Under the pieces are notes generated by a model. The model saw only the letters and a program-made list of their open reading frames with translations. It did no database searches and was not told the DNA's origin. A program made the translations under genes and the position numbers. A stretch of 64,000 bases of DNA from Lepus europaeus (Eukaryota; Chordata; Mammalia; Lagomorpha; Leporidae), in the NCBI RefSeq assembly GCF_033115175.1, contig NC_084835.1, forward strand, positions 98,486,448 to 98,550,447. Reading direction: 5' to 3'. Position 1 is the first letter of the stretch, and each line of letters starts with the position of its first letter. Positions 61,594 through 64,000 of the stretch are shown in pieces.

Positions 61594-61962
61594 AGGATTT
61601 ATTTATTTATTTGAAAAGCAGGATTACAGAGAGAGAGAGAGAGAGAGAAAGTGAGAGAGAGAGAGAGAGCAAGAGAGAGAGAGAGAGAGAGAGGCAGAGA
61701 GAGCTCTTCCATCTGCTGGTTCACTCCTTAAATGGCTGCAATGGCTGAGGCTTGGCCAGGCTGAAGCCAGGAGCCAAAAGATTCATCTGGGTCTCCCACA
61801 TGAGTAGCAGGGGCCCAAGTAATTGGACCATCATCTGCTGCCTTCCCAGGTGCATTAGCAGGGAGCTGGATCGAAAGTGGAGCAGGTGAGACTGGAATCG
61901 GTGCTCATACTGGATGCTGGTGTCGCAGGTGGCTTAACCTACTGCACCACAACACCAGGCCC
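61594..61962 (-). repeat. CSINE with expanded GA tract
   Basis: Left end 'ggatttatttatttatttgaaaagcagg', impure GA tract at about 61629-61702, head ending 'ctgcaccacaacaccaggccc'. Confidence 0.9.
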
Positions 61963-62002
61963 TGGTGCTGCCCTTTCTTGCTCAGACAGTGGACAGTAGG
62001 TC

Positions 62003-62333
62003 TTTTTTTTTTTTAAGATTTATTTATTTATTTGAAAGTCAGAGTTATACAGAGAGAGAAAGAGAGGCAGAGAGAGAGAAAGGTTTTCCATTCGCTGTTT
62101 CACTCCCCAATTGGCTGCAACAGCCAGAGCTGAGCTGATCTGAAGCCAGGAGCTTCTTCCAGGTCTCCCACGTAGGTGCAAGGGCCCAAGGACTTGGGCC
62201 ATCTTCTACTGCTTTCCCAGGCCATAGCAGAGAGCTGGATCGGAAGTGGAGCAGTCGGGTCTCGAATCGGCGCCCATATGGGATGCTGGCACTGCAAGTG
62301 GTGGCTTTACCAGCCACGTCACAGCGCCGGCCC
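62003..62333 (-). repeat. CSINE, full length
   Basis: Poly-T, 'aagatttatttatttatttgaaagtcag', head ending 'gtcacagcgccggcccc'. Confidence 0.93.
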
Positions 62334-63678
62334 CACAAGTGTATCTTTTGACTGTAATGCAGCCCCCACCCCACAAGCCAGCAACAGCAGCACCAGAGCC
62401 TTTGCCCTCCCTGGTGGCCACGTTCTCATTGCCCATGCCTTCACGGTTTCCAACACCCAAATGTGTCCTGAGGGTCTCATGCTGTGCCCAGCCAGCTGCA
62501 GTTTGCCAGAGCTGGGCCAGACCCACCGTTGCCTGCACCCTCTGCTCTGCTGTCTACTTTGCCTGCATGTGGTAGGCAATCCCCTTCAAGGGCTTCCAGG
62601 TTCTCAGCTTGCCTTGGGCAAGGGGGTCAAGCTGGGGGGTGAAGCGGTGATGAGTCCCTGTGTCCTGCTCACAGCCTGGACCCCTGAAGCTCTGCGGTAG
62701 GTCGTGGGGTAGATAAGGCTCTCCTTGGCACTTGTGTCTCACACCCTCCCTTGTCTAAGAGGCCACACCCATCCTTAGCAGGAAACTGGGCTGCGAGTGT
62801 TTGTACAACACAGTGTGCAAGTGTTTCCTGGAGCCGGGGCTTAGCACATCCCTGTCCCTTCTGAAGGTCAGGCACAGTCCTGCTGGCTACGCTCCCCAAG
62901 CTCTGGCTACCCTTGTGGATGTCCAGCCTGGGTCAGTTACACTCCTGGCCACTCTGCAGCATTCTTGAACTTTCTGAGCTCCCTGGCAAACAGGCAGAGT
63001 GAATGCTTCCCAGTAAGCAACAGACATTCCGAACAGCTCTTCCTCTGTCCTGGACTGGGTCCACCTTATGCGGAAATGGGGCGGATTGGTGGGTGGCTCC
63101 CAGAGTTGTTTCCAACAAACCCTTGGCTGTGGGATTCTTCTCCTTCCCCTCCGGTGCCTCGGCTTCCCCAGGACCCAGGAGCCCTGGGGACAGTGCATAA
63201 AGCATACGTTGCTCTGTGGCCTGCCCCTGGTGCCTGTTCCTTTCCATCCCAGTGTCCGGAAACGGGCGTCACAGTCAGCGGGCAGCCAGCGCTGAGCTGT
63301 CCAAGGGAGCACAACTGGCCCTTTCCTGCGCCTCCCGGGATTCATCAGCACGGATGTTGCCTGGCTTGCCCTGTGGGGAGTCCAGCCCTTCACAGGGTGA
63401 GAGCTGGAGGCAGGAGAGGGGAGAAGCCTCAGGGAGATGGGACACTGAAGCCCACCACCCAGACAGAACCTGCCAAGAGCTCCTTTTCTGTCAGTCACCC
63501 AGAGTTCCAGAACCTCAGAATGGACAATGAATGAGTGGAACAGTGCAAAAATACTCCAGGTGACATGGGCTCAAACTCCCTCAAGGAGATCCTCTTCAGA
63601 AATGGAGGAGGAATTCTTGGGTACTTTTCACAATCTGGAAGATCTGTAACTTTCCAGAATTTTCTTCTTATTAAAAAA
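62334..63678. other. Unassigned DNA with overlapping open frames
   Basis: A 203-residue minus frame (62887-63498) and a 189-residue plus frame (62965-63534) overlap. Neither has a recognisable domain, and open frames on both strands suggest composition, not coding. Confidence 0.45.
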
Positions 63679-63686
63679 ATCTAGCA

Positions 63687-63992
63687 AGGCCGGCACCACA
63701 GCTCACTTGGCTAATCCTCCACCTGCGGCACCAGCACCCCGGGTTCTAGTCCCTGTTGCTCCTCTTTCAGTCCAGCTCTCTGCTGTGGCCCAGGAAGGCA
63801 GTGGAGGATGGCCCAGGCCCTTGGGCCCTGCACCCGCATGGGAGACCAGGAGGAAGCACCTGGCTCCTGGCTTCGGATCGGCGCAGCACGCCGGCCGTAG
63901 CAGCCATTTTGGGGGTGAACCAACGGAAAAAGGAAGACCTTTCTCTCTGTCTCTCTGTCTCTCACTGTCTAACTCTGCCTGTCAAAAAAAAA
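63687..63992 (+). repeat. CSINE, young-type, at the right edge
   Basis: Head 'ggccggcaccacagctcact' to A tail, with an internal deletion after the B-box region. Flanks ATCTAGCA (63679-63686) and ATCCAGCA (63993-64000) resemble a duplication that runs to the window edge. Confidence 0.9.
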
Positions 63993-64000
63993 ATCCAGCA

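Noticed and set aside
62887-63534. Two overlapping open frames of about 190-200 residues on opposite strands
   Set aside because: No recognisable domain, no splice support, and openness on both strands fits local composition.

Overview
This window is mammalian nuclear DNA from a lagomorph, most likely a leporid (rabbit or hare). About 60 copies of the tRNA-derived lagomorph C-repeat SINE (CSINE) lie on both strands. An L1 3' end at 58.3-58.7 kb matches the 3' UTR I know from rabbit L1. Mammal-wide relics (MIR, L2, MaLR-type LTRs, old L1) fill much of the rest. There are no operons, phage, CRISPR arrays or bacterial features. Most long open frames are SINE sequence or GC-rich shadows and are not genes.

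One real protein-coding gene was found. The 3' end of a maestro heat-like repeat family gene (MROH2A/MROH2B type) lies on the minus strand between 35,939 and 30,085. Five coding exons (35793-35939, 34311-34493, 32395-32550, 30472-30579, 30085-30138) all have consensus splice sites, all join in phase 0, and end in a stop codon. Together they encode about 182 C-terminal residues. Earlier exons should lie at higher coordinates. Only one weak candidate (43622-43702) was seen, so the upstream gene structure is open. A CpG island at about 39.57-40.11 kb lies beyond the first recognised exon and could be a promoter of an unidentified transcript.

Layout. 1-13 kb: intergenic DNA with SINEs and two MaLR-like relics. 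13.7-17.4 kb: two old L1 3' ends in opposite orientation, interrupted by three SINEs and by a solo LTR (14349-14674, 5-bp target duplication). 17.4-30 kb: intergenic, with a second solo LTR (19325-19744, 6-bp duplication), nested SINEs, MIRs and a full-length U2 snRNA pseudogene (28833-29017, minus) fused to a broken SINE. 30-36 kb: the MROH2-like exons, with introns holding SINEs and MIRs. 36-64 kb: the upstream side, with the CpG island, a triple nuclear-receptor-like half-site array at 38.3 kb, a SINE-dense stretch at 46.8-51 kb holding two unusual templated insertions, L2 remnants, the rabbit-type L1 tail, a MaLR LTR pair at 59.4-60.5 kb and a last SINE at the right edge.

The repeats give a relative chronology. 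Young CSINE copies with perfect 9-18 bp duplications sit inside old L1s and beside old SINEs. No new multi-gene biological system is visible. The points most worth checking are the MROH2 gene structure, the CpG island, the two LTRs, the U2-SINE junction and the local templated duplications.
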